A DNA stretch of 64,000 nt, taken from positions 62,001-126,000 of the forward strand of contig JBNOAI010000010.1 of NCBI GenBank assembly GCA_050283925.1, given 5' to 3'. A program made the position numbers and the translations under genes. Below the pieces are notes generated by a model. That model was not told where the DNA came from. It saw only the letters and a list, made by a program, of their open reading frames with translations, and did no database searches. Source of the DNA: ZC4RG25 sp023428365 (GTDB lineage Bacteria > Pseudomonadota > Alphaproteobacteria > Rhizobiales > Hyphomicrobiaceae). Below, one piece after another: positions 36,108 through 44,648 of this stretch. The first letter of the stretch is position 1. Each line of letters starts with the position of its first letter.

Positions 36108-36563
36108 ATGCTCCAAACCCTGGAACGCCCCCGTGCCGACGCTTACAATGCGCACCCCGCACCCGCTTCCTCCAGCGAGGCGGATCAGCTCCCCAGTACA
36201 CATGTCGAGCAGGACGACGGTCTTTTGGCAACGGCCGGACCGATCATGATGCTGTGTTATGGAATTGCCTTCATCACAGCAGTGCTCACATTTATGGGTA
36301 AGGGCGAAGCGTTGATTGCTGTCGTGATCAGCATTGGCTTTGCGGTGATGTTCTTCACGATACCGCTGCTGATGATGCGCTTACGCGCCCGGCACGATGT
36401 CCGGTGGTGCCAAGCAGAGCGGCATCGCCAGAGCGACCAGGTCGACACCTATACGGGTTTCATAGATCGCACGTCGGCCGTGAGCCACATGGTTATCGTG
36501 CCAGTGGGTGTTGCGATGGCCTTCATCGGCTTTGCAGTGATCTGGACCATGGTCCGGCCATGA
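36108..36563 (+). CDS. Small integral membrane protein of unknown function, predicted NsrR-controlled
   Basis: A 151-residue protein I do not recognise. A soluble acidic N-terminus (about 45 residues) is followed by two adjacent hydrophobic segments (IMMLCYGIAFITAVLTF and LIAVVISIGFAVMFFTIPLL). A basic, His-containing cytoplasmic-like stretch (RLRARHDVRWCQAERHRQ) and a final membrane helix (VPVGVAMAFIGFAVIWTM) complete it. ATG 36108 is preferred over 36087 because GAGG lies just upstream and the earlier start overlaps the NsrR operator. Only 7 nt separate it from fdxA. The operator predicts induction by NO. Confidence 0.75.
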   Translation: MLQTLERPRADAYNAHPAPASSSEADQLPSTHVEQDDGLLATAGPIMMLCYGIAFITAVLTFMGKGEALIAVVISIGFAVMFFTIPLLMMRLRARHDVRWCQAERHRQSDQVDTYTGFIDRTSAVSHMVIVPVGVAMAFIGFAVIWTMVRP

Positions 36564-36570
36564 GGCAGCT

Positions 36571-36918
36571 ATGACTTTCGTCGTCACTGAGAACTGCATC
36601 AAGTGCAAATACACGGATTGCGTGGAGGTGTGTCCGGTCGATTGCTTCTACGAAGGCGAGAACATGCTCGTCATTCATCCCGACGAGTGCATTGATTGCG
36701 GCGTGTGCGTGCCTGAATGTCCGGCTGAGGCGATCTTCCCGGACACCGAGCCCGCGGCGACGGACCACTGGCTCGAGATCAACCGCACCTATGCGGATCG
36801 CTGGCCCAACATCACAGCAAAAAAGGCACCGCTGCCAAATGCCGAGGCGGAGAACGGACGCGCGGGAAAGGCCGCCGAGCTGTCGCCTAATCCCGGTCAA
36901 ACCGAGGACGTGACATGA
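36571..36918 (+). CDS. fdxA: Ferredoxin FdxA, 3Fe-4S/4Fe-4S type
   Basis: A 115-residue seven-iron ferredoxin. The cluster motifs are CIKCKYTDCVEVCPVDCF (residues 9-26, with the pattern of a 3Fe-4S/4Fe-4S ferredoxin) and CIDCGVCVPECP near residue 40. A 40-residue polar tail follows, as usual in this family. It is an electron carrier in the cytoplasm. Co-transcription with the upstream membrane protein under the NsrR-type operator suggests a role during nitrosative stress or denitrification. Confidence 0.9.
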   Translation: MTFVVTENCIKCKYTDCVEVCPVDCFYEGENMLVIHPDECIDCGVCVPECPAEAIFPDTEPAATDHWLEINRTYADRWPNITAKKAPLPNAEAENGRAGKAAELSPNPGQTEDVT

Positions 36919-37051
36919 CAGCCTCAATATTTAAATGATGGAACTGGCTACACTGGCTGCATAAGCACAGCATTTAATAAATGATCAAACGGAGGATAAA
37001 AATCGGTTCCCGCCGCAAAAACCGACAAATCATATCCCCGAGAGTGCTTTG

Positions 37052-37396
37052 CTACTGACGCCCAAAATTATGATCAGTCCAAAAGCTCCTCTGCTGACCC
37101 ACGCGCCGCGCTTTCGCCATGAGAGCATAAGGACTTTTGTCCAGCCGTTCGATTTGGACGCGCTCGCCTTTCCTGACGGCAAAGCAGCGCCCTTCAGCCA
37201 TGTAATCCCTCTTTTGCTGATGGCTCAGCCAGTAGTTCTGCCTGAGTTCGCCTCGCGCCAGCGCACTGAAATCCTGGCGCTCCCAACAGGCGATTGAGTC
37301 CTTCATCATACGTTGTGAGCGTTCGGAGGAGTTCCCCGCGCTCGCTTGAGAGAAGCACAAAAACAAACCCAGCAAAGAGATGATGACCTGTCGCAT
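37052..37396 (-). CDS. Small secreted hypothetical protein
   Basis: A 114-residue protein with a Sec signal peptide (RQVIISLLGLFLCFSQASA, residues 2-20), predicted periplasmic. The mature part has SIACWERQDFSALARGELRQ and two cysteines (in SIACWER and GRCFAV) that could form a disulphide. I do not recognise the family. It lies between fdxA and nnrS, transcribed with the nnrS direction but 70 nt downstream of it. No start ribosome site is convincing, so it could be spurious, though the signal peptide argues for a real gene. Confidence 0.5.
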   Translation of the reverse strand: MRQVIISLLGLFLCFSQASAGNSSERSQRMMKDSIACWERQDFSALARGELRQNYWLSHQQKRDYMAEGRCFAVRKGERVQIERLDKSPYALMAKARRVGQQRSFWTDHNFGRQ

Positions 37397-37466
37397 ATCC
37401 GACTAACGCGGATTTCCCGAAGAAAGTTCGCTTCACCGAGTGTGTTTAAGTTCGAGCCAGGATCGT

Positions 37467-38687
37467 TCAGCACGCATGGCCGTTGATCGTTCGTGGATCT
37501 GACAGGATCGGCCAGTAGCCGTAGAGCCAAATGAGAAAGGCCGAGCTCCACGCGATCGCACTCAGTACGTGAGGACCGCCGGGCACCAGCACCCCAAAAT
37601 CCGGCAAAACCCGTAGGGCGGTCGCAAGGATCAGCAGCGCGAACGCCGCTTTCGCGGTCCACGGAAATGGAAATCTGTGTCCGGTATGGAACAATCCGGC
37701 GATGGATAGAACGGCGAGCACACTCATGCCGAGACCGCCCAGTAGCGCGATATGCCAGCCTGACGATTCGATGATCGGTGCGCCGAGGCGCGCCGCGCCG
37801 ATGACAAGAAGGCCAACGCCCGCCAACGTCGCCGCGCAGAACAGGCAAAGAATCTCGGCACGAAAGAACGACCGGCCAACGAACGATTCGCTGGCCCTGT
37901 CCAAAAACGCTGCGCCCGTGGCGAGCACAAGGTAGCCGCGCGCTTCCATCGACAGCCCGGCGAGTTCACCGACAATGGCCAGCAGCACAAGACCCGCAGC
38001 GAGGTTCTGGCGGCCAGGATGCGGACGATAAGGGCTGGTTGCCTCGCTGGGATCGAGCACGCGGTTGGTGACGGGAACGGTGATCCGCGCCAGCGCGAAG
38101 CCGAGCACGCCAAGAAATGCCAGGCTCACCACGCCAATGCCTTGCGAGGCCCGTGCGAGGTCGTCAGCAAGGAATCCGTAGCGTGTCGCAACTTCGGCAG
38201 CAAGCAGAACCGACAACCATAGCAGCAGGCCAGACAGGTCTGTGGACCGACGCTGCCAGCTCACGTGGGCAACGTAGGCAAGAAGACCGGCAAGCCAGCC
38301 GATGTCGGCGACGGCGCCCAACGCACCAAAAGCATCGAACCCGAGGATACCCACACAGCGGCCCACGCCCCACAGACAGGCGAACATCAGCAGGATGGTC
38401 TTGCCCGGACGCCGGGTATCGGTCCATTCAGGAACCGCAGTAGTCACAAAACCAATCAACGCTGCTCCATAGGCGCCGATCAGCATCTCGTGAGGATGCC
38501 ATAAGGTCGGCGGCACATCGCGCGCCAACGGCAGATCGAAGCCCAGCACCAGCACCCACAGAAACGGCCAGACCGCCGCGTAAAGTGCAGCCAGCGGAAA
38601 GAACAGGCGCAATCCTTCGTCCGTCAGCACGGTCAGCAGCGGGACGGCTTGGCTATCGGAGTCGGATGTCACAGGCGATGACGTCAT
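37467..38687 (-). CDS. nnrS: NnrS family haem-copper membrane protein
   Basis: A 406-residue protein with about 12 hydrophobic segments and NnrS motifs: FFPLAALYAAVWPFLWV near residue 30, WHPHEMLIGAYGAALIGF near residue 63, and an AVPEWT segment near residue 85. NnrS proteins are haem- and copper-containing membrane proteins that lessen nitrosative stress and are widespread in denitrifiers. The ATG overlaps the upstream ABC ATPase stop (ATGA), so nnrS is the last gene of the TonB receptor-ABC importer operon. Confidence 0.88.
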   Translation of the reverse strand: MTSSPVTSDSDSQAVPLLTVLTDEGLRLFFPLAALYAAVWPFLWVLVLGFDLPLARDVPPTLWHPHEMLIGAYGAALIGFVTTAVPEWTDTRRPGKTILLMFACLWGVGRCVGILGFDAFGALGAVADIGWLAGLLAYVAHVSWQRRSTDLSGLLLWLSVLLAAEVATRYGFLADDLARASQGIGVVSLAFLGVLGFALARITVPVTNRVLDPSEATSPYRPHPGRQNLAAGLVLLAIVGELAGLSMEARGYLVLATGAAFLDRASESFVGRSFFRAEILCLFCAATLAGVGLLVIGAARLGAPIIESSGWHIALLGGLGMSVLAVLSIAGLFHTGHRFPFPWTAKAAFALLILATALRVLPDFGVLVPGGPHVLSAIAWSSAFLIWLYGYWPILSDPRTINGHAC

Positions 38688-39433
38688 GGCAGCCGTCGCT
38701 CGTCGACATCGTTGACGTGATGGAAAAGGTCGTCCTCCGACAAGTAACGCATCACAGTCGCAAACACCTCGTGGTCGGAACGATGCCCCGCCGTGCCATC
38801 GATCCTGCGCTCACCGGCGATACCATGTCCGTGGGCGTCCATGACGGCGATGCGATCGGCGATGCGCACAGCTTCGAACAGATCGTGCGTGACGAACAAC
38901 GCACCGAAACTGGCTTCGCGGGCCGCGGCAGTGACAAGATCCTGCATACGGCGTTTCAAGGCGACGTCGAGCGCCGTGAACGGCTCATCGAAGAATACGA
39001 AGTCCGGCTGATTGGCGAGCGCCCTGGCAATAGCCACGCGCTGGCGCATGCCGCCGGAGAGTTCAATGGGAAACTTGTCGAGATCCTCAAGCTCAAGCGA
39101 AACGCGCCGTGCGCTCTCCTCGGCACGCCGACGCCGTTCCCGGCGCGCGACGCCCGCGAGACGCAGCGGATAGGCGATGTTATCGCGCGCGGTCGCCCAC
39201 GGCATCAACCGCGGCTCCTGAAACACCATGCCGTGCCGCGCATAGCCTGTGTCAACACGCCCACGCAGAGGGTGAACGATACCGGAGGCGACGTGAATCA
39301 ATGTACTTTTGCCACAACCGGACGGGCCGACCAGGGCGACGATCTCTCCGCTGCCGACAACGAGGTCGACCTGATCGAGAACGGTGCGGCCGAGGTAGGC
39401 ATGGCCGACGCCGGACAGACGCAGCGCCGTCAT
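38684..39433 (-). CDS. ABC transporter ATP-binding protein, nitrate/sulfonate/taurine type
   Basis: A 249-residue ATPase of the SsuB/TauB/NrtD group. Walker A (GPSGCGKST), signature (LSGGMRQR, the form typical of this group), Walker B (FVFFDEPFTALD) and H-loop (FVTHDLFEAV) are present. ATG 39433 overlaps the permease stop by ATGA; an in-frame ATG 5 codons earlier is an alternative. It powers the importer encoded at 39430-41267. Confidence 0.86.
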   Translation of the reverse strand: MTALRLSGVGHAYLGRTVLDQVDLVVGSGEIVALVGPSGCGKSTLIHVASGIVHPLRGRVDTGYARHGMVFQEPRLMPWATARDNIAYPLRLAGVARRERRRRAEESARRVSLELEDLDKFPIELSGGMRQRVAIARALANQPDFVFFDEPFTALDVALKRRMQDLVTAAAREASFGALFVTHDLFEAVRIADRIAVMDAHGHGIAGERRIDGTAGHRSDHEVFATVMRYLSEDDLFHHVNDVDERRLP

Positions 39434-40251
39434 CGTCGGACACCCCACGGCCGGGCGGCCTCGCGCCAGCGCTCAAGCTCGCCATGGATCGGACGGACGA
39501 GACCATACTCGACGGCAATCAGTGCTGCGACAGAGATCAGCACCCACGCCATCGCTTCGGAGACATCAAGGTTGGAGCGGGCACGCGCCAGCCCACCACC
39601 AATGCCGCCGGCGTTCGACAGCACCTCGGCCATCACGGCGACCTTGAAGGCAGTACCGAGCGTCAGCACCAGCGCCGGGAAGACGTGCGCCGTAACGTGC
39701 CGTATGGCAAGTGTCGAAAAACGCCGCCACGGGCCGGCGCCGAATGCGCGCGCCATATCATCGAGGCCCCGATCGCGGGTCATGATGCCTTCCGCCGCGC
39801 CGATGAACGCTGCCGGCATCGCCGCGATCGTCACCGTCGTCACCACCATGCCGTCTGTGGAGCCGAACCAGATCATCGCCAGCACGATCCACGCGATCGG
39901 CGGCACACCGAGGATCAGCGTCACCAGGGGCCGTGCCAGCCTGATGGCTGCCGCCGAATACCCAGCGATGATGCCCGCGGTCACGCCGCAGCTCGCGGCA
40001 AGAAGAAAACCTTCGAACGCGCGCCGCACGGTCGTCGCCGCGGTGTGCCAGTTTGCCTCTTGGCTCGCGAGTTGAATAACCGACTGAGCTGCCGCGAGCG
40101 GCGACGGCAGAATGAATGCGCCGTAGGTTTCGTGTCCGATCTGCCAGACGACACAGAACAGGAAAATGGCGGCAAGGCCGCTCCATCCGGACCAGATGAA
40201 GCGCCCCACACGCCCCAGCCGCTTCGATATCATCGTGCCTGCAAGTATCAC
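39430..40251 (-). CDS. ABC transporter permease, nitrate/sulfonate/taurine type
   Basis: A 273-residue permease with about six hydrophobic segments and the EAA loop (DDMARAFGAGPWRRFSTLAI, near residue 170). The GTG at 40251 overlaps the binding-protein stop (ATGTGA); an ATG at 40233 is possible. The segment YGAFILPSPLAAAQSVIQLA matches the N-terminal region of SsuC/TauC proteins. Confidence 0.84.
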   Translation of the reverse strand: MILAGTMISKRLGRVGRFIWSGWSGLAAIFLFCVVWQIGHETYGAFILPSPLAAAQSVIQLASQEANWHTAATTVRRAFEGFLLAASCGVTAGIIAGYSAAAIRLARPLVTLILGVPPIAWIVLAMIWFGSTDGMVVTTVTIAAMPAAFIGAAEGIMTRDRGLDDMARAFGAGPWRRFSTLAIRHVTAHVFPALVLTLGTAFKVAVMAEVLSNAGGIGGGLARARSNLDVSEAMAWVLISVAALIAVEYGLVRPIHGELERWREAARPWGVRR

Positions 40252-41267
40252 ATGTAGAACTCCGTCGCTGGCAACTTGCCTCCGAGCAAGGACGGATCCG
40301 CTTCAGCGATCACGGAGAACATGGCTTCAAGTGATGGTCGCGCTTCCCTGGCCGGATGGCAGACGAGATTCGACCACGGGATCGACAGTCTGAGGATCGG
40401 CCACGGCAGATCCAGAGCCGACGAGACATCATAGGCCACAGCGGTGGGAGATCCGATCACCTCTGCCGTCGCCTTGACGAGACCGGCTTGCAGCCGAGTG
40501 ACGACATCGGGATGCTTGTCGGCAAAAGCTGTCGTGACGGCTAGGCCAGCCTGGGGCAGCGGGTGGTCGGTACGCGTGATCTCACGCCACAGCTTCTGCA
40601 CATCCATGACGCGTGTGACCGACGTGAAGGTCAGCGTGCCACGGGCAATGGCTGCGCTCACCGCGGGTTCGGGAACCAGAGCGGCATCGATGCGGTCGGC
40701 GAGCAGGAGTTGCATGGCTTCGATCGGTGTCCCGGTCGTCTCGACAATCAGGTCGGTACCTGCCGTCATCCCGTGTGCCATCAGCAGACGACGGAAGACG
40801 AACTCCGGCGTGTCGTTACGGAACGGTACTGCCACCCGTTTGCCACGCAAGGCGTTGATCGACGTCAACTGCAGATCGCGGGCGATCACATATAGCAGCC
40901 CGTCGGTCATGACATTGACGAGCCGCACGCCGAGCCCCCGATTGAACAGGTTCGCGGCGACCTGCGTCGGCACGATGACGGCTTGCATGGTCCCCGAGGT
41001 CAATCCGGCGCGCATCTCGTCGGGATTGCGCCACGCTTTGAACGTCACGGTCTCGGCCAGATCTTGCAGAATTCCAGCCGAGATCGCATGCGCGAGCGTA
41101 ATCGAGGGCCCGGCCGGCGGCCCCCACAGAGTCAGCGCGGGCAGACGCTGCATCGGCCGGTCATCAGCCCGTGCCGTTTGCCGGGCGATGCTTCCGGCAA
41201 ACGGGCCGACCAGTGCGACAGCTCCCAGTCCGCAGAACCTTCGGCGTGTATAGCCATTGGGCGTCAT
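40248..41267 (-). CDS. ABC transporter substrate-binding protein, NitT/TauT family
   Basis: A roughly 339-residue binding protein. A twin-arginine motif (YTRRRFCGLGAVALVGPFAG) suggests Tat export. The body shows the NMT1/THI5-like fold used for nitrate, sulfonates, taurine and pyrimidines (LNALRGKRVAVPF-type segment; MQAVIVPTQVAANLFNRG). It starts 12 nt downstream of the TonB receptor gene, which implies that the ligand first crosses the outer membrane through that receptor. The ligand is unknown; a metal chelate, for example copper or iron for the nearby haem-copper protein, is one idea but is inference. Confidence 0.8.
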   Translation of the reverse strand: MTPNGYTRRRFCGLGAVALVGPFAGSIARQTARADDRPMQRLPALTLWGPPAGPSITLAHAISAGILQDLAETVTFKAWRNPDEMRAGLTSGTMQAVIVPTQVAANLFNRGLGVRLVNVMTDGLLYVIARDLQLTSINALRGKRVAVPFRNDTPEFVFRRLLMAHGMTAGTDLIVETTGTPIEAMQLLLADRIDAALVPEPAVSAAIARGTLTFTSVTRVMDVQKLWREITRTDHPLPQAGLAVTTAFADKHPDVVTRLQAGLVKATAEVIGSPTAVAYDVSSALDLPWPILRLSIPWSNLVCHPAREARPSLEAMFSVIAEADPSLLGGKLPATEFYM

Positions 41268-41278
41268 ATGCACGTACC

Positions 41279-43651
41279 TCAGAACCGTGCCTTGGCGCCG
41301 ACGATGAAGGCGCGTCCGTCACCGGGCAGAAACGCGGCCTGATCCGGGCGCGCCTCGTCGACGATCAAGGTCGATGATGCGTAGGTCTTATCGAAGATGT
41401 TGCGCACCTCGCCATAGACCGTGATCGTCTCCGTCAGGTCATAGACGGCGCGCGTGTTGAAGACGGCGAATGGATCGGCATACAGCGTGTTGGCGTTGTC
41501 GACCGGCGTCTTGTCGGGCCGCCAGTTCACTTCGATTTCGGCGAAGGCGCCCGGCAGAAAGGCGTACCGCAGAGCGGCAATAATCGTGTGGCGCGGGGCA
41601 CCGGCCAGATAGTTGTCGCCGTGGATGGGATCGCCGTCGAAGCGGAATTCCTGGAACGTGTAGGCGACGCGCCCGCTGAACTGCGTGGTGATCTGCGCTG
41701 ACAATCCGAGCTCGATACCGAAATGCGTAGTCTTGTCCGCATTGACCGATCCGAGCGAGACACCAGATTCGTCACGCAGGTTGAGAAGCTCATTGTCGAC
41801 CCACGAATAGTAGGCGACCGCGTTCCAGGCGAAGTGCCCGTGACCGCCGCGCCAGCCGGCCTCAACAGTGGTCGCGGTCTGCGCGTCGAGATCAGGGGTA
41901 GCGAATGCGGGCACATCCAACCCGGGATTGGCAGGATTTGGCCGGCCAGGCGTGCTGTTCGGAGTACCGTTGATCGTGGCCAGCAGGTCGTCGTGCGTGG
42001 GCGGCTCGAATGTCCGGCTGACTGCAGCGAACAAACTGCTGCGCGGACTCAGTTCGTACATCAGGCCGAGGCTTGGACTCCAGCCGGAATACCTGTGCGT
42101 ATAGCTGGTATCGATTGCCGTTACGGCGCCGGCCGGCAGCGGCTGTGTCGGATTGCTGGGATTGTAAGCCGCGGTTGGCCGGGTCGCGCCCGTGTAAACA
42201 TCGTCATTGATGCGGCTGGCATGCGCGTAGGAAATGGCAGGCGACACCGTCAGGCGCTCCGCGAGAGGAATGTTCAGTCCTGCGTAGAGCGCCAAGGTGC
42301 TGGATTCGAGGTCGTTCTCGCCGAACAGCGGCCCCTGCGTGCCCGAAAGATTATGGTGATATGTGCGGTCGGCCGTACCCCACGCATACTGCGCCGTCAT
42401 CTCGAACAGCGGCAGCGTGCGGGTCTTGTCCGGCATATAAGCGTAGCGCGCAACACCTGTTACGTCCCCGCCCGCCGTAGAGCGGATGCCGCCGGCAATC
42501 GGAAAACGGAACATATCATCGTTGTAGGTATAGCCGAGCGCCACATCGAACAGATGCGCACCGAAGGTCGCCGTGGTGCGCGAGCCGACTCGGAATTGCT
42601 CGGTTTCCCGGCGCGGGCGGTCGCGGACGACGTTCGGTCCTGGGTTGATCGCGACACCAGGGGCGATCACCGTCGGACCTGGATGAACCTGCCGAGGATT
42701 CTGCTCCATCTCCTCCTTGGTCAGCGGCCCAGCAACATCAAAGCCAAGATTGGTGTAGCCAAGGAACACGCGCGTCGTGATGTTGTCGTTGATGCGCGCG
42801 CCCGCATTCAGGCTGAGGCTGGTGCGTTCCGATTCATTATAGACTCGGAAGCCGTCGCGATGGGTGCTGCTGACCTGAGCCAGTCCGTCGAGGTCGCCTT
42901 GGCGTGCGCCGACCTGTCCTGTGGCCGTTATCTGACCAAAGCTGCCGCCCTCGATTCCGACAACGACGCCCGGCGCGCTCAGCCCGGTCGGCGAAGCGAA
43001 GTTCATAGCACCGCCCAGTACTGTCGCGCCGAGGCGATTGGCGGTATAGCCACGATAGATCTCGATAAACTCGGCAAGCCGCGGATCGGCAAGGCCAACG
43101 ACATAAGACCCGTCGGCGCGATTGATCGGCAGGCCGTCCTGTAGCACCAGGATACCGCGCTCGACCGGATTCTGCTGAAGACCAGAGCCGCGGATCTGCA
43201 CGCGTGGCTGGTCGTTACCACCAAAGAAGCTCTGCACGATGACGCCGGGCACCGATGCCAACGTATCGGCGATCGTCACGTTGGCTTTCCCGATTACATC
43301 CTGCTGACCGATCACGGCAGTGCCGCCCGGTAGCGCATCGAGCCGCTCGCGCGCGACGGCCTCCGCACTATCGGTTTGATCCGCTGGCGGTGCAGCTGGC
43401 GCGACAATAGCCGGCGCGGCTTTCGCACGGGCCTGGGCGGATTTGGCCTTTGCTTTCGGTACGGGCGCGGTCTGCTTTGCCGCTTCAACGTCGATCGGCG
43501 GCAGCTCCATCTGAGCGCCGGGCGCCGCCGACTGAGACATGGCCGGCGGCGGCTGGATTGCAATGATTGCAGCGACGAGACCGATCCCAAGCCCGAATTG
43601 GGCATATGCCCCGCGGCTAACCCGATGCCGCACACTCCCATCTTGTGTCAT
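41279..43651 (-). CDS. TonB-dependent outer-membrane receptor
   Basis: A roughly 790-residue receptor with an N-terminal signal (GIGLVAAIIAIQPPPAMSQS), an Ala/Pro/Lys-rich linker and a plug domain (IADTLASVPGVIVQSFFGG; PRVQIRGSGLQQNP; DGLPINRADGS). A long beta-barrel ends in the typical terminal phenylalanine (GAKARF). ATG 43651 is preferred because GGGGAG lies 7 nt upstream. It is the first gene of an operon with an ABC importer and nnrS. A perfect FNR/FixK-like palindrome lies 91 bp upstream of the start. Confidence 0.9.
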   Translation of the reverse strand: MTQDGSVRHRVSRGAYAQFGLGIGLVAAIIAIQPPPAMSQSAAPGAQMELPPIDVEAAKQTAPVPKAKAKSAQARAKAAPAIVAPAAPPADQTDSAEAVARERLDALPGGTAVIGQQDVIGKANVTIADTLASVPGVIVQSFFGGNDQPRVQIRGSGLQQNPVERGILVLQDGLPINRADGSYVVGLADPRLAEFIEIYRGYTANRLGATVLGGAMNFASPTGLSAPGVVVGIEGGSFGQITATGQVGARQGDLDGLAQVSSTHRDGFRVYNESERTSLSLNAGARINDNITTRVFLGYTNLGFDVAGPLTKEEMEQNPRQVHPGPTVIAPGVAINPGPNVVRDRPRRETEQFRVGSRTTATFGAHLFDVALGYTYNDDMFRFPIAGGIRSTAGGDVTGVARYAYMPDKTRTLPLFEMTAQYAWGTADRTYHHNLSGTQGPLFGENDLESSTLALYAGLNIPLAERLTVSPAISYAHASRINDDVYTGATRPTAAYNPSNPTQPLPAGAVTAIDTSYTHRYSGWSPSLGLMYELSPRSSLFAAVSRTFEPPTHDDLLATINGTPNSTPGRPNPANPGLDVPAFATPDLDAQTATTVEAGWRGGHGHFAWNAVAYYSWVDNELLNLRDESGVSLGSVNADKTTHFGIELGLSAQITTQFSGRVAYTFQEFRFDGDPIHGDNYLAGAPRHTIIAALRYAFLPGAFAEIEVNWRPDKTPVDNANTLYADPFAVFNTRAVYDLTETITVYGEVRNIFDKTYASSTLIVDEARPDQAAFLPGDGRAFIVGAKARF

Positions 43652-43741
43652 CGCATTACTCCCCGGGCGCGCGAGACGGCGGCCCTTGTCTGCCTTCCCC
43701 ACTTATTTGTTGATTTTTACAGTAAGGTTTCTGGAGGCGAC

Positions 43742-43755
43742 TTGCGCTAGCGCAA
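43742..43755. promoter_or_regulatory. FNR/FixK-like box TTGCGCTAGCGCAA (perfect palindrome)
   Basis: The box fits the Crp/Fnr-superfamily pattern TTGC-N6-GCAA. It lies between the Crp/Fnr gene at 43817 and the TonB receptor gene. Its centre is about 41.5 bp before a position where an AAAAAT-type -10 element would fit on the minus strand, the geometry of class II activation. Which of the two adjacent Crp/Fnr proteins binds is unknown. Confidence 0.55.
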
Positions 43756-43781
43756 ATTCAAGCGCAGCCGCGCAGGAAACC

Positions 43782-43797
43782 GTGCCCTTCAGGGCAC
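43782..43797 (-). terminator. Possible weak terminator hairpin after the Crp/Fnr gene
   Basis: GTGCCC (43782-43787) and GGGCAC (43792-43797) form a 6-bp GC-rich stem with a TTCA loop, 20 nt past the stop of the Crp/Fnr gene on the minus strand. The following T-run is poor, so termination would be partial. Confidence 0.35.
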
Positions 43798-43816
43798 AGG
43801 TTTGCCTGCGGCACGT

Positions 43817-44581
43817 TTACTCACCATCACCGGCGACGAAGCGGGCAAGGCGAGCAGTGTCGTGGACCACGATCTGTCCGCGTCGTGCCTCCACGCCGAA
43901 TTCGCCGAGCCGGGCAAGCTCGCGCGAGAACGTCCACGGCGTCATCGACAAGCGCGCGGCAATGAGCTGCTGTTCGAGCGGCAGCTCGAAGCGGCATACG
44001 CTTTCCCCGGAGCGACACATTCTCAAAAGAAAGCCGGCGATGCGGCGCCGCGGCGACCATTCACTATGGTGCTCGATCTGGTCGACAAGGCCACGCAACT
44101 GCTTGAAGACCGCAGCAATCACGGCCAGCGCAAGCCGGGGGCTTTCGGCGATATGGTCGCGATAGGTACGGATGCTGAACCGCGCCACCCGCAGCCGCGA
44201 GGCCGCTTCCGCGCTTACGGGATAGAGGACGTCATCAGCAGACAGCAAGGCCTCAGCGAACGACTCTCCGGGACCGAAAAGGTGAATGACCACCCGGTTG
44301 CCGTTGGCCTGGTCTCGAAATACCACGACCCACCCTTCCAGCACGACAAAGAACGCCTCCGCTGGTGTCCCCTGCTGAAACAGGGGCTCGCCAACAGCCA
44401 GCTCCTGCACTCGGTGGTCGCGTATCAGCAGGCCGAAATCGCTCTCGTCGAGAGCGGCGAACAGCCTGCACTCGCGAAGGATGCGTTCATCGGCAGGTTT
44501 GAGACTCGTCAAGTACGGGCCACCCCAGCGTCGTCTATTCTTGCGCAATGCGATGCCTGTTTTGTGATCGCTGCGCACCAT
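43817..44581 (-). CDS. Crp/Fnr-family transcriptional regulator (DNR/NnrR-like), minus-strand member
   Basis: About 254 residues: an N-terminal cyclic-nucleotide-like beta-roll (GEPLFQQGTPAEAFFVVLEG; LFGPGESFAEA) and a C-terminal winged helix-turn-helix (LEQQLIAARLSMTPWTFSRELARL, near residue 195). No N-terminal cysteine cluster of true FNR is present, so O2 sensing by a 4Fe-4S cluster is unlikely; DNR-type NO sensing through haem is possible. The start is uncertain (ATG 44581 or 44623). It diverges from a second Crp/Fnr gene. Confidence 0.82.
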   Translation of the reverse strand: MVRSDHKTGIALRKNRRRWGGPYLTSLKPADERILRECRLFAALDESDFGLLIRDHRVQELAVGEPLFQQGTPAEAFFVVLEGWVVVFRDQANGNRVVIHLFGPGESFAEALLSADDVLYPVSAEAASRLRVARFSIRTYRDHIAESPRLALAVIAAVFKQLRGLVDQIEHHSEWSPRRRIAGFLLRMCRSGESVCRFELPLEQQLIAARLSMTPWTFSRELARLGEFGVEARRGQIVVHDTARLARFVAGDGE

Positions 44582-44648
44582 GGACCGATGTCTGAAATAG
44601 CACTGGTAACATCGTCTTAACAACTAAAGCCGATCTGCGAGAGCACAT

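Noticed and set aside
38585..40075. 496-codon open frame on the plus strand
   Set aside because: It runs antisense through nnrS, the ABC ATPase and the permease, all of which have clear motifs on the minus strand. Its translation has no recognisable domain and low-complexity Arg/Pro/Ala content typical of shadows in GC-rich DNA.
39109..40257. 382-codon open frame on the plus strand
   Set aside because: Antisense to the same ABC genes; the translation is Arg/His-rich with no fold signature.
41723..43144. 473-codon open frame on the plus strand
   Set aside because: Antisense to the TonB receptor, whose plug and barrel features are clear on the minus strand.
43652..43741. Riboswitch upstream of the TonB receptor
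   Set aside because: The leader is short and none of the conserved blocks of cobalamin or TPP riboswitches was recognised.
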